Source: RGIG8775 sp045537235
GTDB taxonomy: Bacteria; Bacillota; Clostridia; Oscillospirales; CAG-272
Direction of reading: 5' to 3'
NCBI GenBank assembly: GCA_045537235.1
Contig: JAZSPB010000148.1
Coordinates: 1-15,486, forward strand
DNA: 15,486 nucleotides
Positions 1-6,338 of the stretch are shown here, piece after piece. A program made the position numbers and the translations under genes. The first letter of the stretch is position 1, and each line of letters opens with the position of its first letter. Under the pieces are notes generated by a model. The model was not told the DNA's origin. It made no database searches and saw only the letters and a program-made list of their open reading frames with translations.

Positions 1-50
1 ATGACCCTCTGCTTGTAAGGCAGATGCTCTCCCAGCTGAGCTATGCTCCC
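1..50 (-). tRNA. tRNA-Val (anticodon TAC), 3' part cut by window edge
   Basis: Read on the minus strand this is the 5' two thirds of a tRNA: acceptor strand GGGAGCA (50-44), D-arm GCTC/GAGC (41-38 and 29-26), anticodon stem TCTGC/GCAGA (24-20 and 12-8) and loop CTTACAA with anticodon TAC at 17-15, which reads valine codons. The variable region begins at 7-1; the T-arm and acceptor 3' strand lie beyond the window. Upstream are a leader hairpin and a consensus promoter. More tRNAs could follow outside the window. Confidence 0.93.
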
Positions 51-54
51 ATTT

Positions 55-77
55 CCCGTCTCCTTAGCGGCGACGGG
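55..77 (-). other. Leader hairpin in front of tRNA-Val
   Basis: Between the predicted transcription start and the mature tRNA 5' end lie perfect 6-base arms, CCCGTC/GACGGG (plus-strand 55-60 and 72-77), around an 11-base loop. The leader is short and would be removed by RNase P. It may only help processing; no regulatory role can be shown. Confidence 0.5.
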
Positions 78-81
78 TGTT

Positions 82-110
82 ATTATATCATAATATTTTT
101 AGTTTGTCAA
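82..110 (-). promoter_or_regulatory. Consensus sigma-A promoter of tRNA-Val
   Basis: On the minus strand there is a perfect -35 TTGACA (110-105), a 17-base spacer and a perfect -10 TATAAT (87-82). Transcription should start near 75, about 25 bases before the tRNA 5' end. A full-consensus promoter is typical of stable RNA genes. Confidence 0.88.
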
Positions 111-121
111 GCCTTTTTTTC

Positions 122-149
122 AATATTTTTTCTTTTTTTAAAAAATATT
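122..149. repeat. AT-only inverted repeat
   Basis: AATATTTTTT (122-131) and AAAAAATATT (140-149) form a perfect 10-bp inverted repeat around an 8-base loop. It lies between the end of hslO and the tRNA promoter. A stem made only of A-T pairs is weak as a terminator, but together with the hairpin at 161-216 it could insulate hslO from the tRNA unit. Confidence 0.45.
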
Positions 150-160
150 TGCAAGGAGCG

Positions 161-216
161 TACTTTTTTGAAAGAAAAGCGACTCTTTCAAAAAAATCGT
201 TTTCTTTCAAAAAGTA
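161..216 (-). terminator. Long imperfect hairpin downstream of hslO, probable terminator or repeat element
   Basis: Arms 161-182 and 197-216 are near-perfect reverse complements, differing by two single-base length changes, around a 14-base loop. The loop repeats the CTTTCAAAAA motif found in the arms. It starts about 18 bases past the hslO stop on the minus strand and is followed by AT-rich DNA, so a terminator role is plausible. No clean GC stem with an adjacent T tract is present, so it could also be a dispersed intergenic palindrome. Confidence 0.45.
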
Positions 217-233
217 ACCACTCTCCCTCGGTT

Positions 234-1121
234 TCAAAACAACTTCTTCAATGTATCCTCATCGAAGGTATAATTCTTTCCGCAGAAACGGCAATTGACC
301 TCCAGTTCACGGTTCTTTCCCTCCGAGGTCTGCTCATCCAGCATCTTACCGATCTCCTTCTCTCCAAGCGAATGAAGAACATCACGAATCTTCTTCTCCG
401 AGCAGGTACAACGGTATTCCACGTCCAATTCATCGAAAATATCGTACGGGATGTCCTGCATAGCGATCTCCATGATCTGCTCATTGGTAAGACCGCGATC
501 GAACATAGCCGACACATTGGTAAGGCTGGCAGTATTTCGTTCGATCAAATCGATAGTGGTATTGTCAGCAAAGGGAAGAAGCTGAATAAGCACCCCTCCT
601 GCCGCACGGCAAGTACAGTCCGTATCCACCAACACGCCCAAGGCACACACGGTGGGAACCTGCTCACTTCTGGCATAGTAGGTTGCAATATCCTCTGCGA
701 TCTCGCCGCTGACCAGCTCGATGGAACCGTTGTAAGGCTCTTTGCCACCCATATCCTTGACCACATTCAGCATTCCGCCACCCACAGCACCGCCTACGTC
801 CAGCTTTCCGTTAGACTTGAGGGGAAGCTCCACATTGGGATTGCTGATATAGCCTCTCACATTGCCAATATAGTCGGCGGCGGCTACGATATTCCCCGCC
901 TCGCCGTTGCCTCGCACTGTGACCGTGATGCTGTCCCCCTCCTCACCGAGCATACAGCCCATGATCGAGGTAGCGGTAAGAAGTCGCCCCAACGCGGCGG
1001 TGGCAGTGGGGGTAGTATGATGGAACGCCACAGCATCGTTAACGATCTTGGTGGAATTGATAATGTGAATACGCGCACTTCCGTCTTGCGTAATGGCGCG
1101 AAGAATGGTAGACTGACTCAT
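234..1121 (-). CDS. hslO: Hsp33 redox-regulated chaperone (33 kDa chaperonin)
   Basis: This 295-residue protein is a full-length Hsp33, a cytosolic holdase activated by oxidative stress. The C-terminal redox switch is intact: a CxC pair at C238/C240 and a CxxC pair at C277/C280 that bind zinc when reduced. The N-terminal part carries family-typical stretches such as the glycine-rich VGGAVGGGML region and an ATYYARSEQVPT segment. The ATG at 1121 is chosen because AAAGGAT lies just upstream; the frame continues 15 codons further without a better signal. It begins 17 bases after the methyltransferase stop, so it is probably the last gene of the murC operon. Expression therefore appears tied to a housekeeping operon; no separate heat or oxidative promoter is obvious. 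Confidence 0.95.
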   Translation of the reverse strand: MSQSTILRAITQDGSARIHIINSTKIVNDAVAFHHTTPTATAALGRLLTATSIMGCMLGEEGDSITVTVRGNGEAGNIVAAADYIGNVRGYISNPNVELPLKSNGKLDVGGAVGGGMLNVVKDMGGKEPYNGSIELVSGEIAEDIATYYARSEQVPTVCALGVLVDTDCTCRAAGGVLIQLLPFADNTTIDLIERNTASLTNVSAMFDRGLTNEQIMEIAMQDIPYDIFDELDVEYRCTCSEKKIRDVLHSLGEKEIGKMLDEQTSEGKNRELEVNCRFCGKNYTFDEDTLKKLF

Positions 1122-1138
1122 AATAATATCCTTTCGTT

Positions 1139-1924
1139 TCACTTTTTTCGAGCGACAAAATACCACCGCTCGGTATCCTTCTGCGGCTCGTCAAAGGCAT
1201 AGCCGCTGTATATTCCCAGCACATCAAAGCCGGAATCCACAAGAGCCGACGTGATCTCCTTCTCGGAGTAGCACCGCTCATGCTGTTCCTCGTCCTCGCG
1301 GACGTATAAGCCATCCCGCTCACGGAAAACCGACAGACAAAAATCGCAAATCTTACTGTCCGCGTCATAATCGTTCTGCCATCCGCAGTACACGGGGGAG
1401 CCGTCTACAACATCCTCAAGGATATAAGCATTATCGGCATAGATATTTTCAAATTTATACGGTGTGTTCATGTCAAACACAAACAGTCCTTCGGGGTCAA
1501 GATAGTTATGCACACAACGGAAACACTCGCCAAGATCGCTGTCTCCCGTCAAATAATTGAGACTGTCAAGACAGCAGACCACAGCCCCCACCGTTCCGTA
1601 CAGTTCAAACCGCCGCATATCCTGCAAAAGATACATGGGGCGCACTGTTGCATCCTCCGTATCCTCCTCGGGAAGGCTCCTCTCGTAAGCCACCGACAGC
1701 ATCTCTTCACTTCCGTCCACGCCGATCATATCATATCCGCGTCTGGCAAGCTCGGCGGTCATGCGCCCCGTACCGCAAGCAAGATCAAGCACCAATTCGG
1801 GACGAGTAGGGAGAAATCTGTCAAAGCAGGCTTCGATAAAATCCGCCCAAGCAGCATAATCGATTTCCGCATTCAGCTTATCATAGATCTCCGCAATGGC
1901 ATTATAACCTTCGGTAAAGCCCAT
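1139..1924 (-). CDS. Class I SAM-dependent methyltransferase
   Basis: A 261-residue Rossmann-fold methyltransferase. Motif I is VLDLACGTG (residues 45-53) and the ribose-binding acidic residue is D70 in the GVDGS segment. The start, with an AEIYDKLNAEIDY stretch, is typical of small-molecule class I methyltransferases of the UbiE/YcgJ type. The substrate cannot be read from sequence. It has no membrane segment or signal peptide. It starts 3 bases after the murC stop and is followed by hslO 17 bases later, so co-transcription is nearly certain. Annotation pipelines would probably call it a class I SAM-dependent methyltransferase. A link to cell wall or redox stress from the neighbours is only inference. 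Confidence 0.85.
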   Translation of the reverse strand: MGFTEGYNAIAEIYDKLNAEIDYAAWADFIEACFDRFLPTRPELVLDLACGTGRMTAELARRGYDMIGVDGSEEMLSVAYERSLPEEDTEDATVRPMYLLQDMRRFELYGTVGAVVCCLDSLNYLTGDSDLGECFRCVHNYLDPEGLFVFDMNTPYKFENIYADNAYILEDVVDGSPVYCGWQNDYDADSKICDFCLSVFRERDGLYVREDEEQHERCYSEKEITSALVDSGFDVLGIYSGYAFDEPQKDTERWYFVARKK

Positions 1925-1927
1925 CTT

Positions 1928-3343
1928 TCAACACCCCTTCTCAAAATCCATCAAGCCGAACATTTTATAGATATCACCCGCCCCCATAATGATCAGCACA
2001 TCATCTTCCCGAAGCTCCCCTCGAAGATATTCGAGAATATGTTCGAAATCGCCCTCATAACGTCCGCCCTTGACCGCCGCGGCAAGCTTCTCGGCGCTGA
2101 CAATGCCTGTATCCGGCTCTCGCGCCGCATAAATATCGGCTATGACGGTAATGTCCGCAGACAAAAAAGCCTCGGTAAACTCATGAAACAGCCCCGCCGT
2201 GCGCGAATACGTGTGGGGTTGGAACACGCAGACCACACGTCTATAGCCCATTTCCGCCACACTGGCGAGAGTCTTTAAGACCTCGGTAGGATGATGTCCG
2301 TAGTCGTCATATACATCCGCACCGCAGAATCTTCCTTTGTACTCCATTCGCCGTCCCGCGCCCCGGAAATTGGCAAGTCCGCGAGACACCGCCGCTCCGT
2401 CCAAACCGCAAAGATAGGCTGCTGCGGCTGCGGCAAGGGCATTGTACACATTATGTCGCCCCGTAACCGAAAGCGAAACATGACAGAACCACTGCCCTTC
2501 CACCATCACATCAAAGGATGGACGCCCGTGATCTACCGTAATATTAGCGGCATAAAAGGGCGCAGAGGAATCCTCCACGGAAAATCCGAGCTTGCGAACA
2601 TTCGCCGCTTCGGGACGCGACATCGCTGTAACCGTATTGGCATCGTCAGCATTATAAAGAGCACAGCCCTTGCCTTCGGTCTTCGCCGCAAATCGAGCAA
2701 AGGAACGATAAATATGCTCCATGCTTTCAAAATAGTCCACATGATCCATTTCGGTATTGAGAATAACCGCGACCGTAGGATAAAAATCCAAAAAGGAATC
2801 CATATACTCACAGGCTTCAAACACAAAGTGCCGTTCGCCGCCGATGCGGAAGCAACCGCCCATGGAAGCCAGCGATGCCCCCGAAAGCACGGTGGGATCG
2901 ACATCGGCACTCATAAAGACCTCCGCACACATAGAGGTACAGGTACTCTTGCCGTGCATTCCCGAGACACCTACACGATTGGCATATCCGGTCATAAGAT
3001 ACCCCATGAAATCCGAACGGGAAATAACGGGGATCCCTCGCTCACGCGCCCGAAGATACTCCGGATTGTCCTCCGAGATCGCTACGGTGTACACAACGGC
3101 ATCATAGTCCTCAACATTGACCGCATCGTGTTCGTAAAAGATTTGAACTCCTTGTTTCTCCAATGCCTCGGTCACCGCTGTACGCGTCCGATCCGAGCCA
3201 CCTGTGCGATAGCCGCGAAGCGCCGAAATGTGAGCCAGCGATGACATATTGACACCGCCCGCACCGATAAAAAATATGCTCTGACAATTCTCCAAAAGTT
3301 TATGTATGGCCGTTGCGCCAAAGTGAGTATTTTCAATCGACAT
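1928..3343 (-). CDS. murC: UDP-N-acetylmuramate--L-alanine ligase MurC
   Basis: This 471-residue Mur ligase adds L-alanine to UDP-MurNAc in the cytosol using ATP, the first peptide step of peptidoglycan precursor synthesis. The N-terminal nucleotide-binding domain has GAGGVNMS (residues 27-34). The ATP loop is GMHGKST (128-134), and the C-terminal domain carries the MurC signature DDYGHHPTE and an FQPHTYSRT motif. The ATG at 3343 is preferred over an upstream in-frame ATG at 3406 because TAGGAGA lies 10-11 bases before it and homology begins there. The P-loop deviates from the usual GTHGKTT, and GxGGxGMS has Asn for Gly; both look like lineage variants since the lysine and the phosphate-binding glycines remain. 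It is the first gene of a three-gene operon and divergent from spoVG. Confidence 0.95.
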   Translation of the reverse strand: MSIENTHFGATAIHKLLENCQSIFFIGAGGVNMSSLAHISALRGYRTGGSDRTRTAVTEALEKQGVQIFYEHDAVNVEDYDAVVYTVAISEDNPEYLRARERGIPVISRSDFMGYLMTGYANRVGVSGMHGKSTCTSMCAEVFMSADVDPTVLSGASLASMGGCFRIGGERHFVFEACEYMDSFLDFYPTVAVILNTEMDHVDYFESMEHIYRSFARFAAKTEGKGCALYNADDANTVTAMSRPEAANVRKLGFSVEDSSAPFYAANITVDHGRPSFDVMVEGQWFCHVSLSVTGRHNVYNALAAAAAAYLCGLDGAAVSRGLANFRGAGRRMEYKGRFCGADVYDDYGHHPTEVLKTLASVAEMGYRRVVCVFQPHTYSRTAGLFHEFTEAFLSADITVIADIYAAREPDTGIVSAEKLAAAVKGGRYEGDFEHILEYLRGELREDDVLIIMGAGDIYKMFGLMDFEKGC

Positions 3344-3562
3344 ATGCCTGTCTCTCCTATGAATTTCCAAGGATTGGTGACGGTTTTGTGAGGGCTTTTT
3401 GAGCATTCTCGGAACTTTCGTACACCATCAAAAAAAGTTAATTTATGTTCACAAAATCAACGGATGTTGTTTGAATAATCGTCATAAAATGGGTATATAA
3501 TAATGCCATGTGATAAGACCGAAAAAATCTACTTTTAAGAAACAGAAAGGATGGGTCAAAAC
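3344..3562. other. Divergent murC/spoVG intergenic region
   Basis: A 219-base region holding the spoVG promoter (3471-3501) and leader plus the murC ribosome binding site. No clear -35/-10 pair for murC stood out. A minus-strand TTGATT near 3455-3460 has no -10 at proper spacing. I see no gene or riboswitch-like structure here. Confidence 0.5.
3471..3501 (+). promoter_or_regulatory. Probable sigma-A promoter of spoVG
   Basis: The -35 TTGAAT (3471-3476) is followed by overlapping -10 choices: TATATA at 3494-3499 with a 17-base spacer, or TATAAT at 3496-3501 with a 19-base spacer. Transcription would start about 50 bases before the spoVG ATG. In Bacillus subtilis spoVG is sigma-H dependent; I could not place a convincing sigma-H element here. 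Confidence 0.55.
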
Positions 3563-3889
3563 ATGAAAATCACAGATATCAAGGTAAGAAAGCTTTTTGA
3601 TGAGGGACCGATGAAGGCCATCGTTTCGGTGACGTTTGACGCACAGCTCGCCGTTCACGATATCAAGGTGATCAATGCCCGTGACAAATTCTTTATCGTC
3701 ATGCCCAGCCGCAAGAACCCCGATGAAACATATCGCGATATTGTTCACCCAATCAACGCGCAGTTCAGGAGCGTTCTCGAATCGGCTGTCATCGCGGCTT
3801 ACGAGGAAGAGCTTGAAGCGCAGGCGAACAGTGAAATCTCCGAGGATGTGGAAAACGATTCCGTGCCCGCAGAGGAAATTCCGGTATAA
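3563..3889 (+). CDS. spoVG: SpoVG, RNA-binding regulator (stage V sporulation/septation protein G)
   Basis: A 108-residue protein with the SpoVG core from MKITDIKVRKL through the FIVMPSRK segment and the HPIN/R region, followed by an acidic tail (about 25 residues ending DSVPAEEIPV). SpoVG proteins are small cytosolic nucleic-acid-binding regulators affecting sporulation septation, capsule and other traits. The ATG at 3563 is chosen because homology starts there and AAAGGATGG precedes it; an in-frame ATG at 3551 would sit directly on the ribosome binding site. It is monocistronic, divergent from murC, and ends at a terminator 12 bases downstream. SpoVG also occurs in non-sporulating Bacillota, so it does not prove sporulation. 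Confidence 0.95.
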   Translation: MKITDIKVRKLFDEGPMKAIVSVTFDAQLAVHDIKVINARDKFFIVMPSRKNPDETYRDIVHPINAQFRSVLESAVIAAYEEELEAQANSEISEDVENDSVPAEEIPV

Positions 3890-3900
3890 AAGCAAAACCG

Positions 3901-3942
3901 AAAAGCGTTTGGGGATTGTCCGTCACAGTCCCCGCTTTTTTA
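3901..3942 (+). terminator. Rho-independent terminator of spoVG, shared with the convergent gene
   Basis: GGGGATTGT (3911-3919) pairs with ACAGTCCCC (3925-3933) with one G-U pair and a CCGTC loop, followed by GCTTTTTTA. Flanking AAAAGC before the stem can pair with GCTTTT. The opposite strand also carries a T-rich tract past the stem, so it can end the convergent phosphoesterase transcript, whose stop codon lies inside the T tract. Confidence 0.85.
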
Positions 3943-4458
3943 TGCCCTCTTATGCTCACACACGATCCCGTCGGGCGAGAGAGTAACCACACCGTAGTAT
4001 CCTCCGCTCACATTGCCGGGATTGAACAAGATCAGCGGTCGATCAAGACGCATTCCGTCCACAAGCTCTCCTTGAGAGAAGCGTATTTCTTTTTGGATAT
4101 GTGTATGTCCAAACAATACAAGCTCTTGCTTTTTAGCCGCCGCAAACGACATCGTGCGATCAAGACCCGACTTAACCTCAAAACGGTGACCGTGCATCAT
4201 CATAATTCGATGCTCCGCCAGCGTCAATTCTCGAAGGTCGGGAGTGTCGGATGAACCGAAGAAGTCACAGTTCCCTCTCACGGCAAGTGCGGGAAGCATC
4301 GCGAATTCACCGTAATAGGTCAAAGCATCAAACTCTCGCAAGCCGTCTCCAAGAAAAAGAACATAGTCGGGAGGCGCCCCCGAAGAAATCTCCCGTCGCA
4401 AGATATTATGTAATACCGTTTCCTGTCCGTGAATATCCGAAAGCACCAGCAATCTCAC
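3940..4458 (-). CDS. YfcE/MJ0936-family metallophosphoesterase
   Basis: A 172-residue calcineurin-like phosphoesterase with all metal-site motifs of the YfcE/MJ0936 group: D8-x-H10, GD at 37-38, GNCD at 62-65, HGH at 89-91 and GHTH at 117-120. The Cys in GNCD replaces the common GNHD histidine, as in E. coli YfcE. Members hydrolyse phosphodiesters in vitro; the physiological substrate is unknown. The start is GTG at 4458, overlapping the lipid kinase stop in a GTGA arrangement that suggests translational coupling. No signal peptide is present, so it is cytosolic. The stop codon lies inside the terminator shared with spoVG. Confidence 0.9.
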   Translation of the reverse strand: MRLLVLSDIHGQETVLHNILRREISSGAPPDYVLFLGDGLREFDALTYYGEFAMLPALAVRGNCDFFGSSDTPDLRELTLAEHRIMMMHGHRFEVKSGLDRTMSFAAAKKQELVLFGHTHIQKEIRFSQGELVDGMRLDRPLILFNPGNVSGGYYGVVTLSPDGIVCEHKRA

Positions 4459-5387
4459 CGTGCCGACTCCTTCTTTTCGGGAACGACAAATCGAATTGCC
4501 GCAGGAACAACTGTCATATGAAGGGCGTCACAGATCTCGATCTCACCGTCCACACAAATCTGTTGAGGTGCGGAGAAGCTTAGCTCCACCTCACGGCATT
4601 TACGGTAAGCAAAAACACTCTCGTGATTTTTTATGTCCAAGTGAGTGCCTTTTTTATATTTCCCCACCAACGTGACAAAGCGAATACGCGGAATGTAGCG
4701 GACAAAGCATAGATCCATCAGTCCATCGCAAAGCTCCGCGCGGGGCGCCGTATAAAAGCCGCCGCCACAGTAACCGCCGTTGGCAAACAGCGACAACAAC
4801 AGCTTGTGATCGCCAAGATCGCAACCGTCGGCAATGCACCGAAAAGACACACCCGTCTTCTTGATCAATTCACCGACAAGACCGAAAATATAGGCAAGTT
4901 TTCCCGGTACCAAAGGGTTCTTCTTGATTTTGGCGGTACGTACCACGACCGCACAATCGTAACCGATGTTGATCATATTAACGCAATAGCGATCATTGTA
5001 TTTTATGAGATCGCAAGGTACAGCGTGCGCATCCAACAAGGCACCGATGTCAAAAAAGTCCTCGGCTGTTCCGAAATTACGCACAAAGTCATTGCCCGTA
5101 CCAATGGGAACCGCTGCTACCTCGGCAAACGAAAAGCCAACAGCACCGTTAACACACTCGTTTATGGTTCCATCGCCACCGCACGCATAAAATCTTACAG
5201 GTTCGGTATTCTCCCCGTGTTGCTCGCATATTTTTCGGATATAACGCTCGGCATCTCCGACCTCGGAGGTTATATGGAGTGTATAATCCACGTCTCGATT
5301 ATCGCAAACAGTCTTGATCTCCTCGATCAATTTTTCCGGTCGATTTCCTTTTCCTGCGAAGGGATTGATAACAAAATAGTGCTTCAA
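4455..5387 (-). CDS. Diacylglycerol/lipid kinase, YegS/DagK family
   Basis: A 310-residue kinase of the DagK/YegS/LCB5 family, which phosphorylates diacylglycerol or related lipids at the membrane surface. The catalytic domain shows GGDGT (residues 70-74) followed by INE, and GTGNDF (96-101). The N-terminus KHYFVINPFAGKG is a classic family opening. The start is taken as TTG at 5387, because GGGAG (5400-5396) lies 8 bases upstream and the family alignment begins immediately with MKHYF; upstream ATG codons at 5405 and 5402 lie before this ribosome binding site. It overlaps the phosphoesterase gene by 4 bases. A strong promoter sits at 5439-5467. It could recycle diacylglycerol from lipoteichoic acid or phospholipid turnover, by analogy with Gram-positive DgkB. 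Confidence 0.9.
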   Translation of the reverse strand: MKHYFVINPFAGKGNRPEKLIEEIKTVCDNRDVDYTLHITSEVGDAERYIRKICEQHGENTEPVRFYACGGDGTINECVNGAVGFSFAEVAAVPIGTGNDFVRNFGTAEDFFDIGALLDAHAVPCDLIKYNDRYCVNMINIGYDCAVVVRTAKIKKNPLVPGKLAYIFGLVGELIKKTGVSFRCIADGCDLGDHKLLLSLFANGGYCGGGFYTAPRAELCDGLMDLCFVRYIPRIRFVTLVGKYKKGTHLDIKNHESVFAYRKCREVELSFSAPQQICVDGEIEICDALHMTVVPAAIRFVVPEKKESAR

Positions 5388-5400
5388 AACAGTTTCTCCC
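5385..5400 (-). promoter_or_regulatory. Ribosome binding site deciding a TTG start
   Basis: GGGAG at 5400-5396 is 8 bases before TTG (5387-5385) on the minus strand. This spacing fits TTG far better than any in-frame ATG upstream, so the lipid kinase start is placed here. Confidence 0.75.
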
Positions 5401-5438
5401 ATCATGATAATTATATTACGGACAGAATAAATCATTAT

Positions 5439-5467
5439 ATTATAACATGAAATTACAATTTTGTCTA
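5439..5467 (-). promoter_or_regulatory. Sigma-A promoter of the lipid kinase/phosphoesterase operon
   Basis: The -35 TAGACA (5467-5462), a 17-base spacer and a perfect -10 TATAAT (5444-5439) lie on the minus strand. The predicted start near 5432 leaves a leader of about 45 bases before the TTG start. Confidence 0.75.
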
Positions 5468-5671
5468 CCGCTTCATGAAAAATTTGGTGACTTTCCTTTT
5501 ATACTGCGATATGAATAAAGAAAAGTCTTCATTTCACAAAAGGAAGCCGACGAATTACTGTTTTCACTGTTTTTCTCTTTAATAAAAAGTGCTATTTAAC
5601 ACCTCCCTCTCCGTGCGCATAAACTACCCATGAAGGCGCAGTGCGCAAATCCACACATCGGAGGGATTCCC
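5468..5671. other. Intergenic region upstream of the small-protein operon
   Basis: About 200 bases with no gene. The plus strand carries the ribosome binding site CGGAGGG (5660-5666 region) for the 74-residue gene and a CATAAACTA (5618-5626) with AC 17 bases upstream, which resembles a sigma-K late mother-cell promoter. No convincing sigma-A pair was found, unlike every neighbouring operon, where one is easy to see. Confidence 0.4.
5599..5626 (+). promoter_or_regulatory. Possible sigma-K-like promoter
   Basis: CATAAACTA (5618-5626) matches the sigma-K -10 form CATAnnnTA, and AC at 5599-5600 lies 17 bases upstream as the minimal -35. The gene start at 5672 is about 46 bases past the -10. The match uses few fixed bases and may be chance. 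Confidence 0.25.
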
Positions 5672-5896
5672 ATGCAGATCGATCAAAAAACACTCCAAAA
5701 AATGCTTTCTCTGAACGACGAACAGTTAACCGCCGTCATTCGAAGTCTTGCCGAAAATTCGGGTCTGGATCTTTCAAGTTTCCACATCCGTCCCGATGAT
5801 ATCAACAGCATCCGAACCGCGCTGTCGGGCGCCACCAATGAGGATCTGGCTCGTGCCGCCGAGCAGCTCCGCGAATTCCGACGCGGAAAACGGTAA
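5672..5896 (+). CDS. Small uncharacterised helical protein (74 aa)
   Basis: I do not recognise a named family. The 74-residue protein is predicted mostly helical and soluble, opening with MQIDQKTLQKMLSLNDEQL and ending with a basic EFRRGKR tail. It has no cysteine, signal peptide or membrane segment. The ATG at 5672 has a strong GGAGG 8 bases upstream; an in-frame ATG at 5630 lacks any such signal. It is followed 10 bases later by the 137-residue gene, which has its own GGAGG. It is the first gene of a three-gene operon of unknown small proteins. Similar short helical proteins with a D-x-x-x-L pattern occur in Clostridia beside sporulation genes as far as I recall, so a spore role is a guess. 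Confidence 0.8.
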   Translation: MQIDQKTLQKMLSLNDEQLTAVIRSLAENSGLDLSSFHIRPDDINSIRTALSGATNEDLARAAEQLREFRRGKR

Positions 5897-5906
5897 AGGA
5901 GGAAGC

Positions 5907-6320
5907 ATGGACGAAAACCAAAACACACCAAAGACCGACGGTTTGTCCGACATCTTATCCGGTGTCATGAGCAATCCGGAACTAATGGAAAAGATATCGG
6001 GGATCATGGGAAATATATCATCCAAAGAAGACGGAGCACCGACCGAAACCAAACCACCTGTTTCCGGCATTTCGGATGTATTGGCCAACCCCGATCTGAT
6101 GTCAAAATTGCCCGAGATCATCTCGGTTCTCCGTCCTATGCTGTCGGAGGGCACGACTCAATCGCCACCAAAAAAGAGCGACAAAGACAATGCAGCAGGA
6201 CGCAGACTGGCTCTTCTCTTTGCCCTGAAGCCCTACCTCAGTCCCCGTCGGTGCGAGGCCATCGACTATATCGCTCGCATGAGCAAAATGGGGGATCTGA
6301 TGAAAAACATAAAATTTTGA
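5907..6320 (+). CDS. Uncharacterised protein with duplicated SD(I/V)L/NP(E/D)LM motif (137 aa)
   Basis: Not assigned to a named family. The sequence has three parts: a first short unit (about residues 12-37) with SDIL and NPELMEKI, a second unit (about 54-79) with SDVL and NPDLMSKL, and a basic C-terminal unit (about 98-137) containing LALKPYLSPRR and a helical tail. A proline/lysine-rich linker (82-95) separates the repeats from the C-terminus. The ATG at 5907 has AAAGGAGG 5-12 bases upstream. The KPYLSxxR C-terminal pattern reminds me of small conserved Clostridia proteins of unknown function. No membrane segment or signal peptide is present. It is flanked by two other small unknown genes with gaps of 10 and 18 bases, so it is probably co-transcribed and may form a complex with them. 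Confidence 0.8.
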   Translation: MDENQNTPKTDGLSDILSGVMSNPELMEKISGIMGNISSKEDGAPTETKPPVSGISDVLANPDLMSKLPEIISVLRPMLSEGTTQSPPKKSDKDNAAGRRLALLFALKPYLSPRRCEAIDYIARMSKMGDLMKNIKF

Positions 6321-6338
6321 TCCGAAAGGCGTGAGACC

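Noticed and set aside
24..1202. Long plus-strand open frames opposite hslO, and similar ones opposite murC, nadE, recQ and others
   Set aside because: They mirror real minus-strand genes, start without ribosome binding sites and show no family pattern. They arise from codon bias on the opposite strand.
3455..3460. TTGATT as a -35 for murC
   Set aside because: No -10 with acceptable spacing was found on the minus strand.
5630..5671. In-frame ATG at 5630 as start of the 74-residue gene
   Set aside because: It lacks a ribosome binding site, while the ATG at 5672 has GGAGG at proper spacing.
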